In this document: positions 15,860-25,090 of the stretch, in pieces
Position numbering within the stretch: the first letter of the stretch is position 1
Layout: each line of letters begins with the position of its first letter
From: a virus
Length of the DNA stretch: 27,684 nucleotides
Strand: one strand, 5' to 3'
IMG/VR virus record: IMGVR_UViG_3300025127_000203
Span: 1 to 27,684 of that record
Notes under the pieces: model-generated
What the model was told of the DNA's origin: nothing
Seen by the model: only the letters and a program-made list of their open reading frames with translations
The model's database searches: none
Program-made: the position numbers and the translations under genes

Positions 15860-15899
15860 GAGGGAGTACAAAAGATCTCTACTTAGAAAGAGTGCCCTC
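15860..15899 (+). other. Imperfect stem-loop in the leader of the third oxygenase gene
   Basis: In the 72-nt gap between two oxygenase genes, GAGGG (15860-15864) can pair with CCCTC (15895-15899), and inside it CTCT (15877-15880) with AGAG (15889-15892). The two short stems are separated by unpaired bases. There is no U-tract, so it is not a typical terminator. It may be leader structure or an RNA processing site, or chance. Confidence 0.3.
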
Positions 15900-15918
15900 C
15901 ATACATATTATTTTCATT

Positions 15919-16527
15919 ATGTTTCAACCTATTATTCAAGAAAATTTTCTCGATAAATTTTACTTCCAATACCTAGATGATTGGGTTCATAGTTATGCTA
16001 TCGAGTGGAAATTTAACAAAAACGTTTCTAAGCACCTCGCTACAATAGGTGAGTTAAAGGAAAACGATTTATATAAAATTGGATGCAGTAGAGGTTTATA
16101 TGACCCATCTAAAGGATTAGGATTCAATGGTAGTGAATCTGAAATGCTCATACCTGCTATTCTTAAAATGGAAGAAACATTTGTTGGTGTGCCTGCATCT
16201 TGCTGTAGAGCAAGATTAGATATGACATTCGTAACACATCATGGGGTGAAACATAATCCACATACAGATCACCCAATGCCTCATTGGACTGCCATACTAT
16301 ATTTTTCTGATACTGATGGCGATACTATCATATATAATGAAAGGAGAGATGGGATTACAAGGCATAGTCCCAACTTAGATAATGATGATGACTTGACAGA
16401 ACTGGTAAGAATAACTCCAAAGAAAAATCAACTCGTATTTTTTGATGGATTACACTATCATACAGGTCATTCCCCAACTACAACCAGTAATAGAATTTTA
16501 CTAAACGTGAATTTTAATAAGGTATAA
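15919..16527 (+). CDS. 2OG-Fe(II) oxygenase-like protein
   Basis: From ATG 15919 (MFQPIIQENF) the product has 202 residues. A GTG at 15892 would add 9 hydrophobic residues within the leader stem, so ATG is preferred, although neither has a good ribosome site. H115-T-D117 in NPHTDHPMPHW and H181 in LHYHTGHSP form the HxD...H triad, with R192 the probable 2-oxoglutarate anchor. The strand AILYFSDTDGDTIIYNE is typical of the fold. It differs clearly in sequence from the two preceding oxygenases. The stop shares bases with the next ATG (TAATG). Confidence 0.75.
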   Translation: MFQPIIQENFLDKFYFQYLDDWVHSYAIEWKFNKNVSKHLATIGELKENDLYKIGCSRGLYDPSKGLGFNGSESEMLIPAILKMEETFVGVPASCCRARLDMTFVTHHGVKHNPHTDHPMPHWTAILYFSDTDGDTIIYNERRDGITRHSPNLDNDDDLTELVRITPKKNQLVFFDGLHYHTGHSPTTTSNRILLNVNFNKV

Positions 16528-17198
16528 TGGCATTCTTAGTACACCCTCTTCCTCCTATACCTGTATTCGTTAAGAAAGAATTTCTTTACGATCATCAAAA
16601 AGGGCATGGAGAATTGACACCTGGCATTTGGATCTCAGTTAAAAGTGTTCAAGCAAAAGCACTTTACTTTGAAACTATGTTAACTGATTACGGTGCATTA
16701 TATGATAAACTACCTCTTAGTGCTTTTGTATGGACAGAAGACTTTGATAAAGATAATCAATTAGAACTAGATGTTCTTGAACTCTGGGATTGTTTTGATT
16801 ACAATATAACAGTTCTCCGTAAACCTATCTTAGGTAGATGCGAGTTCTTTGGCAAAGATAAAAAAATGCACGCTGGTGAATATGAATTTACGATTGACAC
16901 TGGGCATCCTGATCAGTCAGTTATTGATACTAACTTTTCTGAGTTGGACCCCGAACATAAGTCCTTTAATGTCATTGCCCTCGACAACGGACAATATGCA
17001 GCTCAACCAAACAACCGAGTAATTTGGAGGGATTGTAGTTTAATCCCAGATAATTTGAAGAAACCTGACTTCAAAGTTTGCACTCAGAACTACGCTGTAG
17101 AAACTGAACCTAAATGGTGGACAGTTGGACATACAGATGAGTGGCAATATAAAACAAAAGAGGAAGAGGAAGAAGAAATCGATCTTACAGGCGGTTAA
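16527..17198 (+). CDS. Conserved cyanophage protein of unknown function
   Basis: The 223-residue soluble protein is of a type I recall from many cyanomyoviruses, without known role. Features: PPIPVFVKKEFLYDHQKGHGEL near the N-terminus, GALYDKLPLSAFVW, LELWDCFDYN, and a QPNNRVIW segment, together suggesting a compact β-rich fold. The C-terminus ends in a run of Glu (KTKEEEEEEI). It follows the third oxygenase with a 1-nt overlap and precedes the structural block. No catalytic motif is evident. Confidence 0.75.
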   Translation: MAFLVHPLPPIPVFVKKEFLYDHQKGHGELTPGIWISVKSVQAKALYFETMLTDYGALYDKLPLSAFVWTEDFDKDNQLELDVLELWDCFDYNITVLRKPILGRCEFFGKDKKMHAGEYEFTIDTGHPDQSVIDTNFSELDPEHKSFNVIALDNGQYAAQPNNRVIWRDCSLIPDNLKKPDFKVCTQNYAVETEPKWWTVGHTDEWQYKTKEEEEEEIDLTGG

Positions 17199-17205
17199 CT
17201 TTCTT

Positions 17206-17213
17206 TATAAATA
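17206..17213 (+). promoter_or_regulatory. Late promoter TATAAATA
   Basis: This is the exact T4 late consensus TATAAATA, ending 27 nt before the GTG start of the next structural gene. It is the best match to the T4 motif in the window. Confidence 0.75.
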
Positions 17214-17240
17214 GACCTGTAGCCATAAGTGTAATTATTC

Positions 17241-18566
17241 GTGGGAACCCGTAAAATATCACAGTTAGATACAATATCCGATTCAAACTTGTCGGGAGAG
17301 GCAATTCTTCCTATCGTAGTTTCGGATCCATTGATCCCTAACAGAAAAGCAAAAGTCAATCAGTTGTTTAAAGGTCTTACTCAAGGATCAAAAACAGATC
17401 CTGGTCTAGCTTTTGATTTGGACAGAAATACTGGGTTGTATCAAAATGCCTACGATCAAATTGGACTTGCCTTTGGTACAGGTGGACTATATTTCTCTAG
17501 AATAGCAGGTGCTGGTGGCAGTGCTGCTCTTTATATGACTGCAGTTGATGATACTGCTAGTAACGCTGACATAGTATTAGCACCAAAAGGTGCAGGTGCT
17601 GTTAAAGTTACAGGACAATTCTCAATTACAGATGAATCATTTATACTTGAAGACTCACAAGGTCCTAAAGCAAGATTTGAGATAGGTAATATAGGAACTG
17701 GAACAAATACAAGAATTTTCACACTACCTGCTATCACTGCAGGCAATGGAACTACATTTGTTGGAGACGATACCACTCAAACTTTAAGAAATAAAACTAT
17801 TCTTATTGACGAAGATAACTTTGTTATCGTAGATGGTCAAGAAGAAGCAGTGTTTCAAATCAACTGGGCAACTACAAATGATGCTCGTAGGAGATATTTC
17901 TTACCAGACGCAGGTGCTGTAACAACAACAGTTGAACCTACAGCGACAGATTCCACACTTTTAGATACAAAGACAGAGCAAACTGTTCTATCTAAAACTT
18001 TGGTTAATCTCAAACTTGCTGCAAACGCTGAAGTTGCAACAAATTGGGCACAGTTCAATACCTCTTTATTAGATGCAAATAGAATCATAACTGTTCCTAA
18101 TCAGAGTTTTACTTTGGTTGGAGAAGATTCTACTCAGATTCTTAAGAACAAGAACATTGAAACTCTAGTTCTTCAAGACCCTACAGATGTTACTAAGAAG
18201 ATTACCTTTAGTGTTGCTAACCAAAATACAGGAACTAACAGAACCTTTGAACCTCCCTCTTCTGGGATACTAAATACTTCGGGTAACAGCACTTTTGTCA
18301 CAGCGAGTGCTATACAAACATTAACAGACAAGACACTACAGCAACCTAAACTTAAGGAGAATGAGTTATCAAGCTCCTATACTGTTACGTTTAGAACTGA
18401 TAATGTTACTGCTGATAGGGTTATTAGATTCCCTGATGCTGACGCAACACTTCTTTCAACTGAAAACGTAACGGTTGATGATGTTACATTTGGTGCAGGT
18501 CTTGCTGCAGCGAACTTAACTGGTCGAACCAGACTACAACAATACTTCTATTCTGGATTTAATTAA
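17241..18566 (+). CDS. Structural protein with about 60-residue repeats, fibre or baseplate-associated
   Basis: The 441-residue protein starts at GTG (MGTRKISQL), as no ATG lies near. A KISQLDT opening and Gly/Thr-rich β composition are usual for phage fibre and baseplate-rim proteins. Four degenerate repeats start near residues 173, 237, 290 and 352, each with a core like TQTLRNKTI, EQTVLSKTL, TQILKNKNI or IQTLTDKTL. The C-terminus ends GRTRLQQYFYSGFN, a likely interaction tail. The following gene starts directly after its stop. No T4 counterpart is recognised; the late promoter and gene context support a virion role. Confidence 0.7.
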   Translation: MGTRKISQLDTISDSNLSGEAILPIVVSDPLIPNRKAKVNQLFKGLTQGSKTDPGLAFDLDRNTGLYQNAYDQIGLAFGTGGLYFSRIAGAGGSAALYMTAVDDTASNADIVLAPKGAGAVKVTGQFSITDESFILEDSQGPKARFEIGNIGTGTNTRIFTLPAITAGNGTTFVGDDTTQTLRNKTILIDEDNFVIVDGQEEAVFQINWATTNDARRRYFLPDAGAVTTTVEPTATDSTLLDTKTEQTVLSKTLVNLKLAANAEVATNWAQFNTSLLDANRIITVPNQSFTLVGEDSTQILKNKNIETLVLQDPTDVTKKITFSVANQNTGTNRTFEPPSSGILNTSGNSTFVTASAIQTLTDKTLQQPKLKENELSSSYTVTFRTDNVTADRVIRFPDADATLLSTENVTVDDVTFGAGLAAANLTGRTRLQQYFYSGFN

Positions 18567-20057
18567 ATGGCAACTCAAGGTCAACTAGCAAATTCAAAGC
18601 CTGCAGCGAACACTAATACGTTACTGTATAGTTCGCCTATAGACTCATCCGCAAGCACAGTGTTGACTGTTGCTAATGACGGTACTGGATCAACATGGGC
18701 AGCAGCAATAAAACATTACGATCAAAGATTGGTATTAGATGCAAGCACATATAAACTTCATAAAGGAGATTTAGTATCTAATTATAGATTTCTTTTAAAC
18801 GCAAATTTCGATAACACTGCTAGTATTACTGCTGGTACAGTTCTTACTTCTTCAGATAGAGAAAAAACTGCAAAGTTTGAATCTTTTTATGTTCCTGATT
18901 TTACGGAAGTATTTGTAAAGTCATTCTCAATGAGAATAGTTACACTTCAATCAGTCAGTGGTGGTGCATTTGCAGTCGGTAATACACTTACGATTGGAAC
19001 CGCACCTAACACATCTACCGCAGTTGTATATGATGTAACGACTGATGAAGAATTAAACACAACTACAGTAAAAATAGGTCCTACTACACTTAATGGAACT
19101 GGTGGTGGATCAGGAACTTCTGGTGAGTTCGCAGATGGTGACTCATTAAGTAATGGAACTGCATCTGGAACTATTGCTTCTGGTGGTATTGGAGCAGCAA
19201 ATCCAGAATTTGTTTTTTCCACTACAACTTCTGGTGGCACATATCAAATGGCAAGTTATACACAACTGTCATTTTTCGCTGATAGAGCATATCGTTATAA
19301 CGTATCAGACACAACTATGAGTGGTAGAGATTTTAAGTTATCTACTACAACTAATGGAGAATATGGTCCTGACGGAGACGCAGCAACAACTGCTGACAAC
19401 GGAACCGAATTTACTACAGGTAAAACAAGTAACGGAACTGCAGGTTCTAGTGGTGCATATGTTCAGTATAACTTTGGTGCAGCAGCAGATGTAACACTAC
19501 TTTATTTCTATGATGGTGGAACTGGAACTGCATCTAACGCTAACTATGGTGGTGCTGACAGATATTTCCAAATTAGTGATAGTGTTGAGTATAGTGGTAT
19601 TTACGTTTATGACGTAACAGGAACTTGGACAACCTCAGATACTTTTACAGTTGAAGGAACTACTTACACTACTAGCACAGTTACTACAGGTCAATATGGT
19701 TATGTGTATGCATACTCATCAACCAATTTAGATATTATTCTCGGACCTGGATCGGCAGTATTCTCTGGATCGGAAACATTCTTTGATGTTCCTGCCTTAG
19801 GTGGTGCAACCCGAACTAAAGTAACTGTTAGTTCTATTGGGGTAGCACAAACCGCACTTGAAGGAGATGAATATCTTGCTCAAGGTGCTGCTAACGCTAA
19901 TAGTGCGATTAGTAAAATTACATCATTGGTTGTAGGACCTGGTGAAAGAGTAATCGTCAACAGTACTACACAAAACAATACTTTCACACTGATGGGATTT
20001 GAAGATATTGCAACTTCATTCCCTGTCAAGAAATATGATAGAGTTGCACCAACCTAA
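18567..20057 (+). CDS. Virion structural protein, baseplate or fibre-linked
   Basis: The 496-residue protein is rich in Thr, Ser, Gly and short β-strands, with no cysteine seen and no membrane segment. The N-terminal quarter (ANSKPAANTNTLLYSSPI; STYKLHKGDLVSNYRFLLNANF) is less repetitive and may anchor it, while residues about 125-420 look like stacked β-sandwich or β-helix modules with insertion motifs such as GGGSGTSGEF. It starts directly after the preceding stop, so the two are probably made together. Function is assigned only by composition and context. It is of a class common next to the large structural gene in cyanomyoviruses. Confidence 0.65.
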   Translation: MATQGQLANSKPAANTNTLLYSSPIDSSASTVLTVANDGTGSTWAAAIKHYDQRLVLDASTYKLHKGDLVSNYRFLLNANFDNTASITAGTVLTSSDREKTAKFESFYVPDFTEVFVKSFSMRIVTLQSVSGGAFAVGNTLTIGTAPNTSTAVVYDVTTDEELNTTTVKIGPTTLNGTGGGSGTSGEFADGDSLSNGTASGTIASGGIGAANPEFVFSTTTSGGTYQMASYTQLSFFADRAYRYNVSDTTMSGRDFKLSTTTNGEYGPDGDAATTADNGTEFTTGKTSNGTAGSSGAYVQYNFGAAADVTLLYFYDGGTGTASNANYGGADRYFQISDSVEYSGIYVYDVTGTWTTSDTFTVEGTTYTTSTVTTGQYGYVYAYSSTNLDIILGPGSAVFSGSETFFDVPALGGATRTKVTVSSIGVAQTALEGDEYLAQGAANANSAISKITSLVVGPGERVIVNSTTQNNTFTLMGFEDIATSFPVKKYDRVAPT

Positions 20058-20076
20058 TTGGGGTGGTTCTATTGAC

Positions 20077-20085
20077 CAATAAATA
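20077..20085 (+). promoter_or_regulatory. Late promoter CAATAAATA
   Basis: The element ends 20 nt before the ATG of the 1319-residue gene. It partly overlaps a weak inverted repeat (ATTGG...CCAAT, 20057-20080) that could limit read-through from upstream. Confidence 0.55.
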
Positions 20086-20105
20086 CTAAAAAAGCAGCGT
20101 AAGTA

Positions 20106-23100
20106 ATGTCATTAACTAGACTAAAGAACATTATTACGTCCAGAACAGGACGTATTATATACGTCAACCCTGACGACTTTGATGCCTCTGATGCGATTGA
20201 TAACAGAGGTAACTCTGCCTTGCGACCTTTTAAGTCAATACAAAGAGCATTTTTAGAGGTAGCAAGATTTTCATATAGAGTTGGTTTAAGTAATGACGAA
20301 TTTGATGCCTTCAGCATCATGTTATATCCTGCTGCATATATTGTTGACAATAGACCTGGTGATGTTTTATATACAAACGTCGCACCGATTGATGAAAACT
20401 CAAATTTAGATTTAACTTCACCTAATAACGTATTATATAAGTATAACTCAGTTGAAGGTGGTATCATAGTTCCCAGAGGTTGTTCTCTAGTTGGAACTGA
20501 CTTACGTCGTACAAAAATTATTCCTAAGTATGTTCCATATCCTACAGTCTATGCTGCAAAAGGCATTAACACAGAAAGCCAAGTCCCTCCAAGAACAGCA
20601 GTCTTCAAAGTTACTGGTGGTACTTATTTCTGGCAATTCTCTTTCTTCGACGGTGCTGAAGAAGGTGTATTCTTCAAACCTGATAGCGTAGAAACTATAC
20701 CTCCTAAGTTTTCACACCATAGACTTACTTGTTTTGAGTTTGCTGATGGTTTGAATTCATTATCAACTCTTATTACAAATGGCACAGTTCCTAATGCAGA
20801 TTACTCTGCAGTTGCAAATATTTTAGAAAGAACTGACTTAGAAATATACTATCAAAAGGTATCAAAAGCATTCGCAACAATTCCTGATACATCTGGAGAT
20901 CCTTCTGTTGACCAAATACAGGCAAGAGTTGAGGAAAACAGAATTGTTGGTCCTATATCTGATGAATATAGAGTACTACAAATCACTCGTAATGGTAATA
21001 CAGCGACTGCAGTTACAGTTGATGAATTCGACAACCCAAGAAATCACGGGTTCTCTGTTGGTGTAAACATCAATATTAGTGGTGTAACTGGTTCGACAGG
21101 TCCTCAGTCTGAAGTTGACGCTAGTTTATACAACGGGTCATTTACTGTTACTTCTGCATCTGGTAACGTATTTACATATCAAATGGCATCTGAACCAACT
21201 GGTAATGCAGTCGGTTCAAATATTACGGTGAAGACTGAGATTGATACTGTTGACTCTGCATCACCATACGCATTCAACCTATCACTAAGAAGTGTATGGG
21301 GTATGAACGGTATGCACGCTGATGGTAGTAAGGCAACTGGTTTCAAATCAATGGTTGTTGCTCAGTTTACTGGACTGTCACTACAAAAAGATGATAGAGC
21401 ATTTGTAAGATATAACGCATCAACTGGTAACTATGACGTTGCAACATCTGGTGATGGTGCACATTTAGATGGTTTCGCTGAATATAGAAAAGGATGGGGT
21501 CACGAGCATATCAAGTGTTCAAATGACTCATTCATACAGGCGGTTTCGGTGTTCGCTGTTGGATACTTTGGTCACTTTACTGCATTAAGCGGTGGTGATA
21601 TGTCAATCACCAACTCTAACTCTAACTTTGGTAATACTGCATTAAGATCAGCAGGTTTCAAAGCAAAAGCATTCTCAAAAGATAAAGCAGGTGCATTAAC
21701 ACATATCATACCCCCTAAAGCACTTAATGTTATTTCCACGACTGCAACTGGAACTAACGGAGCATCTACGATAACACTTACAAATGATGGTAGTGTTAAT
21801 GGTGTCATTGAAGGTATGACTGTATCAGGAACTAATATTGGAGTAGGAGCTATAGTTGGGTCAGTCAACACAAATACTAGAGTTGTTACACTCACAGCAA
21901 CTAACACAAACACAGTCAATGGAAACGTAATCTTTGGAGAAGAGACATCTATTAACTGGGTTAACATTGATATTCAAAGAACTAAAGTAATTAACGCTGC
22001 ACTTGCAGGTCAAGGTGGCACACCAGGTACAAGATTATACTTATATGGTTATACTGTTGAAGCATCTGCACCAACTACAAGAGTACAGGGTTTTGCAGTC
22101 GGAGCAAGACAAGACGGAACTGGTGCTGGAGCTATAGCAGATAAGATTAACTGTTTACTTGTAGCACAAGGAGCAACATCTGCAACAGTCCAATCAGCAA
22201 GCATATCCCCTTATGGACCTAGTGTTTCTGGTTTATCTGCTGGCACAACAGGTTCTCCTATTCAATATGATAGTAATACATATACAATTAATGGTGTAGC
22301 AGGTAGAGTTGGTGGGTGGTATCTATCAGTCAGCTCAGTTGATAATGGAATCTATACTACACTATCAACTAACACACAATACAATACTGTAAACTTCACA
22401 CCTACAACATTCTTAAAGAGGATCCCCGATCCAAGAGACTTACAAGATAGAACATATAGAGTTCGCTATGTAATTGATAAGAATAAAACTAATCCGTTAC
22501 CTAGAGACCCTATCTCTGGTTATGTAATGCAACCATTGAATACAGATGCAACTGCATATAATCTACAAAGATGTTTCTACATCTACGATATTGAGGTAGT
22601 TCAACCATTTGTAAGAGGTGTAGATGACGGAATCTATTATATTACTCTATTGTGTGGGTCGATTGCACCTACAACTTCTAACTTTGATGATAGAAAATTC
22701 TCACAGAACGTCAATGAAGTATATCCTACATTTGATAGAGATAATCCACTTGCAGACCCAGACGCTGCTGTATCAGTAGCAGATAACGAAGTAATTGGAT
22801 TGGTGAACGCTACAGATGGAGCATCACCGACACCAAATAAAGATCCAAAACGATCTATTACTAAGGAAGCGATTGAGTTCTTACTAGCAGATACAGGTTG
22901 GACACAACCAGGTACTACACCTAACTATGACTCTGTTAACAAGAGACTGTCTGGTGTTAGATTGACTGCACAGGCAGGTGAAGAAGAAGTTAGAAAGATT
23001 AATATTAGAGAGGACAATACAGGAACAGTCGCACCGATTAATGTAGAGTTTAGAAGACACTCAATTCTAAGATCAGGTAACCATACGTTTGAATATCTTG

Positions 23101-24065
23101 GTTTTGGTCCAGGTAACTACTCAACTGCATTCCCTCAAACACAGGTAGAGACATTATCACAGAACCAGATCAGATTTTCACAGTCAATTAAAGAAGAAGG
23201 TGGAGTTTCATTCTACTCAGGACTGAACTCAAATGGAGACTTATTTATTGGTAACCAAGTTATCAACCCTGTTACAGGTCAGATCACTAACGAAGATATT
23301 GCACAGTTGAATGTTGTTGGAGAAGAGAACACAACTATCGAAACCTTCTCTGAATTGGTATTGACTGATAAACTGACTGTAATTGGTGGAGCATCAAACC
23401 AATTAGAATCAATATTTGCAGGTCCTGTTACATTCCAAGGATTAACAACCTTTACAAATAATATTCAAGCAAGAAAAATATCTTACTACAACCAAGATGG
23501 TACTGTTATTAAGACAACTTTACTAGCACCTGAGGACGCAACTGGACTACCAAACTTTACAAATATTACGGGTTATACAACACCTGCTGACGGGGATTTA
23601 GTTTACAACATTAACTGGACACCAGGTAAATCACTTGGTTGGATTTACTATAATGGAGCATGGAAAGAGTTTGGACTAACAGATACAGCAGACATCAATA
23701 TTGACTCTTATAACAATAGTACAATTATTGGTATTGGAGTTGCACCTAATAACCTTTATAGAGTGAATGTCAATGGTAATGTAAGGATTGATGGAGACGT
23801 TGTTGGAACTGGTCGAGGTGTTGTAGGTCCTGACAAGTATATTACTAGAACTTATACAGGAGACGGAACTCAATTAACCTTTAATATTACAACCTACTCA
23901 GGTATTCAACATACAGATGACTCTGTATTAGTATTCTTAAATGGTGTAGCACAAATTGCTGGCACCAATTATACAGTAGATGCTGGTGGTGCTAACATTG
24001 TATTTGCATCTGGAGACGCACCTCTAGCTGCTGATACAATTCATATTATTGAACAACCTATCTAA
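20106..24065 (+). CDS. Large virion structural protein, β-helix fibre/baseplate type
   Basis: The 1319-residue protein is of a large class in cyanomyoviruses, usually annotated only as structural. The N-terminus has GRIIYVNPDDFDASD and RPFKSIQRAFLEVARFSY (about 37-54), a pattern seen in pectate-lyase-like β-helix proteins, with a following strand-rich region (HADGSKATGF, FIQAVSVFAVGYFGHF) in keeping with β-helix turns. About residues 545-616 form a Thr/Val/Asn-rich module (STITLTNDGSVNGVIEGMTV) that resembles an Ig-like insertion. The C-terminus (about 1215-1319) has YRVNVNGNVRIDGDVVG and a β-sandwich-like end. It may be a gp10-like baseplate or fibre-connector protein, but this is not shown by sequence. 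Confidence 0.7.
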   Translation: MSLTRLKNIITSRTGRIIYVNPDDFDASDAIDNRGNSALRPFKSIQRAFLEVARFSYRVGLSNDEFDAFSIMLYPAAYIVDNRPGDVLYTNVAPIDENSNLDLTSPNNVLYKYNSVEGGIIVPRGCSLVGTDLRRTKIIPKYVPYPTVYAAKGINTESQVPPRTAVFKVTGGTYFWQFSFFDGAEEGVFFKPDSVETIPPKFSHHRLTCFEFADGLNSLSTLITNGTVPNADYSAVANILERTDLEIYYQKVSKAFATIPDTSGDPSVDQIQARVEENRIVGPISDEYRVLQITRNGNTATAVTVDEFDNPRNHGFSVGVNINISGVTGSTGPQSEVDASLYNGSFTVTSASGNVFTYQMASEPTGNAVGSNITVKTEIDTVDSASPYAFNLSLRSVWGMNGMHADGSKATGFKSMVVAQFTGLSLQKDDRAFVRYNASTGNYDVATSGDGAHLDGFAEYRKGWGHEHIKCSNDSFIQAVSVFAVGYFGHFTALSGGDMSITNSNSNFGNTALRSAGFKAKAFSKDKAGALTHIIPPKALNVISTTATGTNGASTITLTNDGSVNGVIEGMTVSGTNIGVGAIVGSVNTNTRVVTLTATNTNTVNGNVIFGEETSINWVNIDIQRTKVINAALAGQGGTPGTRLYLYGYTVEASAPTTRVQGFAVGARQDGTGAGAIADKINCLLVAQGATSATVQSASISPYGPSVSGLSAGTTGSPIQYDSNTYTINGVAGRVGGWYLSVSSVDNGIYTTLSTNTQYNTVNFTPTTFLKRIPDPRDLQDRTYRVRYVIDKNKTNPLPRDPISGYVMQPLNTDATAYNLQRCFYIYDIEVVQPFVRGVDDGIYYITLLCGSIAPTTSNFDDRKFSQNVNEVYPTFDRDNPLADPDAAVSVADNEVIGLVNATDGASPTPNKDPKRSITKEAIEFLLADTGWTQPGTTPNYDSVNKRLSGVRLTAQAGEEEVRKINIREDNTGTVAPINVEFRRHSILRSGNHTFEYLGFGPGNYSTAFPQTQVETLSQNQIRFSQSIKEEGGVSFYSGLNSNGDLFIGNQVINPVTGQITNEDIAQLNVVGEENTTIETFSELVLTDKLTVIGGASNQLESIFAGPVTFQGLTTFTNNIQARKISYYNQDGTVIKTTLLAPEDATGLPNFTNITGYTTPADGDLVYNINWTPGKSLGWIYYNGAWKEFGLTDTADINIDSYNNSTIIGIGVAPNNLYRVNVNGNVRIDGDVVGTGRGVVGPDKYITRTYTGDGTQLTFNITTYSGIQHTDDSVLVFLNGVAQIAGTNYTVDAGGANIVFASGDAPLAADTIHIIEQPI

Positions 24066-24067
24066 TT

Positions 24068-24076
24068 TAATAAATA
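24068..24076 (+). promoter_or_regulatory. Late promoter TAATAAATA
   Basis: TAATAAATAG lies just after the large structural gene and ends 24 nt before the ATG of the next gene. Confidence 0.55.
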
Positions 24077-24100
24077 GATTTGGAAGACTCTAAGTAAAAT

Positions 24101-25033
24101 ATGGCAGTTACAAGAATTAGTGGTAATCAGATTGCCACTTCAACTCAAGCGATTATTACAACACTATCATTCTTAAATACGAATAGTATTTTTAGACTGC
24201 CTAGTGGAGATACCGCAAGTAGACCAACTGGTGTTTCTGTTGGAACTATTAGATTTAATAGTCAAGAGGACTCTGCAGAAATTTATAAGGCAGATGATGG
24301 AACAGGAAGTGCAGGTTGGACTGAAGTAGCAGGTGGAGGACCTTCTGTTGGTAATGATGCGATCATTAGAACTAACGGAGTGACTCTTACTGAACCAACT
24401 ACAGTTGGACCTACTGCAAATGGAGATGAAAAATTCACTCATGGTTTTCATTTTGGAACTTTAACTTTAGGTGCAAGTGCAAACCTAACAGTTGAAAGTG
24501 GTGCAGGTCTTCAAATCGTTGCAACGGACAAATTACTTGCCTATCAATCTGATATTAATCAACCTGGTAGAATTTTACAAGTAGTAAAAGGTTCTGAAGT
24601 TGCAACTGGTAACTCAACACCACTAGAAAATGAATATAGAGAGATCAATACTGCATATAGAACAACTTTCAACTTAAAATCAACTAATCCCCAACTCAAA
24701 GTTACATGGGTATGTAATGGAGAATTGGACGGAACTATGCCAAGAACCGCTTGTAGATTTTATGCTTCTGTTGGTTTTAGTTCTGTTACAGCATATGGAA
24801 GACCTATGTTCTTTGGTTCTCCAAATGATGCTGACATACAACAAGCAGCATCTTCTACTGTAACCAATATGTTTCCTGTAACTGCTGTTGGTGGATCAGA
24901 GGTCACAGTAACAATATACTGGTCTGCTGAAAATGATGCAACAGGTTCTAATATAAACTTTGGTCAAACATGGGCTCAGTTTGGTAATGTGCCTATGGCA
25001 TCATTCCTCATAGTCGAGGAAATTGCTACTTAG
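24101..25033 (+). CDS. Putative tail fibre protein
   Basis: The 310-residue protein begins AVTRISGNQIATST and contains a fibre module at about residues 41-77: RPTGVSVGTIRFNSQEDSAE, then IYK and GWTEV, a pattern (RP..G.iRfN....E.Y...W..V) found in many phage fibres and also in the next gene. Two glycine- and threonine-rich segments follow, then a C-terminal β-rich domain (about 190-310) with VCNGELDGTMPRTACRF and VTIYWSAEND that could be the head. It has its own late promoter. Receptor contact is plausible but unproven. Confidence 0.65.
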   Translation: MAVTRISGNQIATSTQAIITTLSFLNTNSIFRLPSGDTASRPTGVSVGTIRFNSQEDSAEIYKADDGTGSAGWTEVAGGGPSVGNDAIIRTNGVTLTEPTTVGPTANGDEKFTHGFHFGTLTLGASANLTVESGAGLQIVATDKLLAYQSDINQPGRILQVVKGSEVATGNSTPLENEYREINTAYRTTFNLKSTNPQLKVTWVCNGELDGTMPRTACRFYASVGFSSVTAYGRPMFFGSPNDADIQQAASSTVTNMFPVTAVGGSEVTVTIYWSAENDATGSNINFGQTWAQFGNVPMASFLIVEEIAT

Positions 25034-25040
25034 CAATCTT

Positions 25041-25068
25041 CTAAATAGTCTTAGTGACTAAATAAATA
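25041..25068 (+). promoter_or_regulatory. Tandem late promoter elements
   Basis: CTAAATA occurs at 25041-25047 and again at 25058-25064, the latter running on into AATAAATA (25061-25068). The second ends 26 nt before the next ATG, the usual distance; the first lies 43 nt away. Two start sites are possible. Confidence 0.55.
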
Positions 25069-25090
25069 CATACAACAAGGATAAACTAGG

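Noticed and set aside
15892-15918. Upstream GTG start for the third oxygenase
   Set aside because: It lies in the stem of the leader structure and adds only a hydrophobic stretch before a natural start MFQPIIQENF.
20057-20080. Terminator hairpin after the 496-residue structural gene
   Set aside because: Only a 5-bp stem with a long loop and no U-tract; too weak to call as a terminator.
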